Part shown: positions 13,102 to 14,828 of the stretch, in pieces
How positions within the stretch are numbered: the first letter of the stretch is position 1
Layout: the number at the start of each line of letters is the position of its first letter
Assembly: GCA_024231375.1 (NCBI GenBank)
Contig: JAAEQP010001597.1
Coordinates: 1-14,828, forward strand
Origin: a bacterium
Lineage (GTDB): Bacteria; Hydrogenedentota; Hydrogenedentia; Hydrogenedentiales; SLHB01
Direction: 5' to 3'
Length of the DNA stretch: 14,828 bases
The notes under the pieces: generated by a model
Seen by the model: the letters and a program-made list of their open reading frames with translations, nothing else
The model's database searches: none
What the model was told of the DNA's origin: nothing
Made by a program: the position numbers and the translations under genes

Positions 13102-13953
13102 CTATTCAACGGACTTCAGATACTGGATCTGCCGCTGGAGTTTTTCCCGGTGATCCATAGTGCGAAAGTCCTCGATGGAAATGAAACCCTGGTATCCCAC
13201 GGCCTTGAGATCGGACATGAACAGCGGGATATCGAGAATGCTCTCCGCCAGATCGCATCCGTCCCAATTCCAGGCGATGGTGCCCTTCTCGTCGGGTTCC
13301 GGCGCGACCGGCCGCCAACCGCCGGCATGGCAGTGCTGAAGGTAGTCGCCCAACAGTTCCAGCCCGATGCGAAAGGTCTCGAACCCATCCTTCGCCATGT
13401 TGTTCACGTCGTAAATCACGCCCATCTCGTCCGGCGAGAAGTTTGACGCGATTCGGTGTGCCAGCGACGCGCTGACCATGATGGTGTTGCCGTGAATCTC
13501 GATGATGGCGCGCAGGCCGTACGACTGCAGAACTTCGACGGCCCTGCCGTAGGCGTCCACGGCTTCGTCGTAGAGGTCTTCGTACGAGGCGGTCCGGTCG
13601 AACCCTCGGGGTGCGCCCAAGCGGATTGGCGCGCCGCCCAGTTTCGCAACGCCCTCGGCAAGCCGCTTGACGTCATCCAGTTCGTCGCACCGCAAGTTGG
13701 CCGCAATTGCCGCGATCTCCAACCCGTGGTCCGCCGTGATGGTGGCGATCTCGTCGGCACGCTCCACCAGATTCGCAGGGGACAGGTCGGTCTTGTGAGC
13801 GCCCCAGCAGTTGCTGAACCCTTTGCCCACGGCGTCGTCCGGCGTATAGCGCACACGCCATTCCACACCGTCGTACCCCAGGTCTTGCAGGAGGCTGCAC
13901 GTCTCGACCACGTCCAAGTCCGGCAAGATTACACTCGTCACGCTGTACTTCAT
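13102..13953 (-). CDS. Sugar phosphate isomerase/epimerase, xylose isomerase-like TIM barrel (AP_endonuc_2)
   Basis: 283 aa, the usual length for this family. It starts with the first-strand pattern and DLGYDGVEWR (about 24-33). Later strands carry likely metal ligands: Glu152 (IIEIHGN), Asp182 (GVIYDVNN), His207/His209 (LQHCHAGGW) and Glu261 (ISIEDFR), the standard E-D-H-E set of PF01261 enzymes that isomerise or epimerise free or phosphorylated sugars using a divalent metal. No signal peptide, so cytoplasmic. ATG 13953 is preceded by GGGAGA and AAGG. It leads a two-gene operon with the secreted protein at 11736-13082, which fits a role in using the released sugar. The specific reaction cannot be deduced. 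Confidence 0.9.
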   Translation of the reverse strand: MKYSVTSVILPDLDVVETCSLLQDLGYDGVEWRVRYTPDDAVGKGFSNCWGAHKTDLSPANLVERADEIATITADHGLEIAAIAANLRCDELDDVKRLAEGVAKLGGAPIRLGAPRGFDRTASYEDLYDEAVDAYGRAVEVLQSYGLRAIIEIHGNTIMVSASLAHRIASNFSPDEMGVIYDVNNMAKDGFETFRIGLELLGDYLQHCHAGGWRPVAPEPDEKGTIAWNWDGCDLAESILDIPLFMSDLKAVGYQGFISIEDFRTMDHREKLQRQIQYLKSVE

Positions 13954-14402
13954 CGTACCTTGGTCTCCCTGTCCCTACCGATGCACGCCCAATGGTAGAC
14001 ATGTGCCGCTTCGGTCCGGGTTGCCGCAGTTGAGTGGCCAGAGTAGCCGATGGTACCCCCTGGAATGCAAGCGATGCTCACGGAACGGCCTGATCCTTCT
14101 CGCATTTCACGGCCAGGATTCGTCATTCTGACAAGTCTTCGGCAGCCAGAACGCAGGCTCGCGGGAAGCTCGAACATCTCTGTTCCGCACAACACACTGC
14201 GCCGCAATGCCTTGCGCGAACCCTGCAAGCATGGCACACCACATGCTCCCCTATTGGTGGCTCGCGGAAAGCAGATGGCGTGGTTCCAGTAAGGCCCGGA
14301 CGTTCTCGACTGAGCCTTACTGGGCCAGCCACATTCTTACGCACGACTCCCTTCTCGCGGCACAGCATCATCCCAATTCCGCATCCACCGCCCCCCGCTC
14401 TG
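13954..14402. other. Intergenic region between divergent isomerase and URO-D genes
   Basis: About 450 bp with no credible gene: short frames on both strands lack ribosome binding sites and recognisable motifs. No clear minus-strand promoter for the isomerase was found. The only strong structure is the inverted repeat at 14281-14327. No tRNA cloverleaf or riboswitch core was recognised. Confidence 0.5.
14281..14327. repeat. Inverted repeat with perfect 10-bp arms, hairpin or operator
   Basis: CCAGTAAGGC (14286-14295) and GCCTTACTGG (14314-14323) are perfect reverse complements with an 18-nt centre. TGG (14281-14283) and CCA (14325-14327) extend the pairing across a small bulge. It lies 76 bp upstream of the -35 of the URO-D gene, so it is more likely an upstream regulatory site or the end of an unseen transcript than part of that mRNA. 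Confidence 0.5.
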
Positions 14403-14431
14403 TTTACGCGGCGTCCCGTATCGGTTAGAAT
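14403..14431 (+). promoter_or_regulatory. Sigma70-type promoter of the URO-D-family gene
   Basis: TTTACG (14403-14408, 4 of 6) and TAGAAT (14426-14431, 5 of 6) are exactly 17 nt apart. The start point would be near 14438, leaving a leader of about 30 nt. Confidence 0.6.
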
Positions 14432-14466
14432 CCCCTCACAACTTTCAGGCAACGGGGGAATCGCAT

Positions 14467-14828
14467 ATGACGCAGCGTGAACGCTTCCTGGAGACGCTCT
14501 TGTTTGGATCTCCGGACCGGATTCCATTCGCGCCGGGGGGAGGGCGGAAATCCACGCGTGAAGCCTGGCACAGCCAAGGGCTTCCCCGGGACCGTGATCA
14601 CATGGGCGAAATCCATGCGCTGATCGACGGCCAACGCGCTGAGCAGGGCCTGGAACCTGCCGAGTGGCACGCCCGTCACCCCATCACGAACCTGGACGTG
14701 TCGTTCCGCATGATTCCCACGTTCGAAGAGAAGGTGATCGAACACAAGGATGGCCACTACATCGTCCAGGATTGGATGGGCGCGATCACCGAGATTTCCG
14801 ACGAGTACGACTACACCTACATCCGCAA
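14467..14828 (+). CDS. Uroporphyrinogen decarboxylase (URO-D / MtaA-CmuA-like) family protein, 3' truncated
   Basis: ATG 14467 follows GGGGG by 8 nt; the frame runs open off the right edge (120 full codons). It begins MTQRERFLETLLFGSPDRIPFAPGG, the standard opening of URO-D-fold proteins, and contains MIPTFEEKVIEHKDG followed by VQDWMGAITEI, typical of the methyltransferase-like branch (MtaA/CmuA-related). Those proteins move methyl groups to or from corrinoid or thiol carriers rather than making haem. They are abundant in genomes rich in glycan-degradation genes. It is cytoplasmic, with no signal peptide. The catalytic C-terminal half lies beyond the window, so a true HemE role is unlikely but not excluded. 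Confidence 0.88.
   Translation, partial: MTQRERFLETLLFGSPDRIPFAPGGGRKSTREAWHSQGLPRDRDHMGEIHALIDGQRAEQGLEPAEWHARHPITNLDVSFRMIPTFEEKVIEHKDGHYIVQDWMGAITEISDEYDYTYIR

Noticed and set aside
13950..14237. Minus-strand 95-codon frame just before the isomerase gene
   Set aside because: No motif and no convincing ribosome binding site; it only slightly overlaps the isomerase start and looks like leader sequence.
14123..14527. Minus-strand frame of 134 codons upstream of the URO-D gene
   Set aside because: It overlaps the URO-D start and promoter, and its Cys/Arg-rich translation has no recognisable family or ribosome binding site.
1..14828. CRISPR array, integrase, transposase or tRNA attachment site
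   Set aside because: No regularly spaced direct repeats, mobile-element proteins or tRNA-like sequences were seen on either strand.

Overview
The window is about 15 kb of GC-rich bacterial DNA. Gene content is typical of large-genome, polysaccharide-degrading bacteria of the Planctomycetota, Lentisphaerota or Hydrogenedentota type: a choice-of-anchor Q beta-helix end, a BNR_4 protein, a DUF4091/GH123-like hydrolase, DUF1080-like and xylose-isomerase-like proteins, and a MtaA/CmuA-type URO-D protein. The phylum is inferred from these families and was not tested.

Layout. (1) 2-358, plus strand: 3' end of a secreted beta-helix protein. (2) 429-1086, minus strand: a two-gene unit encoding a small DUF2178-like membrane protein and an XRE-type regulator. 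Its sigma70-like promoter is bracketed by two palindromic sites. (3) 1345-2163, minus strand: SPOUT (TrmH/SpoU) RNA methyltransferase. (4) 2413-3510, plus strand: unrecognised membrane/coiled-coil protein with its own good promoter. (5) 7471 down to 3645, minus strand: a hybrid sensor kinase with an SBP_bac_3 sensor, then a secreted HEAT-repeat/esterase-like protein. (6) 7772-11654, plus strand: LamG+BNR_4 protein followed 4 nt later by a DUF4091 glycosidase-like protein. (7) 13953 down to 11736, minus strand: sugar isomerase/epimerase-like protein, then a two-domain protein whose alpha/beta-hydrolase part has lost the nucleophile serine. (8) 14467 to the right edge, plus strand: start of a URO-D-family gene.

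How it may work together. From about 3.6 kb to 14 kb the genes read like a small glycan-processing locus. A periplasmic ligand sensor is divergent from two secreted carbohydrate-active-type proteins, and the intergenic region between them carries a large dyad. An accessory hydrolase/ConA-like protein and a sugar isomerase lie behind these, separated by a strong shared terminator hairpin. The substrate cannot be read from the sequence. No tRNA, rRNA, CRISPR array, transposase or integrase was seen.

Most notable observations: the paired operators 42 bp apart around the XRE promoter; the Ser-to-Gly change in the nucleophile elbow of the 11736-13082 protein; the 13-bp dyad between the divergent kinase and BNR promoters; a GC-rich 5'-leader stem-loop just before the BNR ribosome binding site; and a possible reading-frame change at the end of the 2413-3510 gene.
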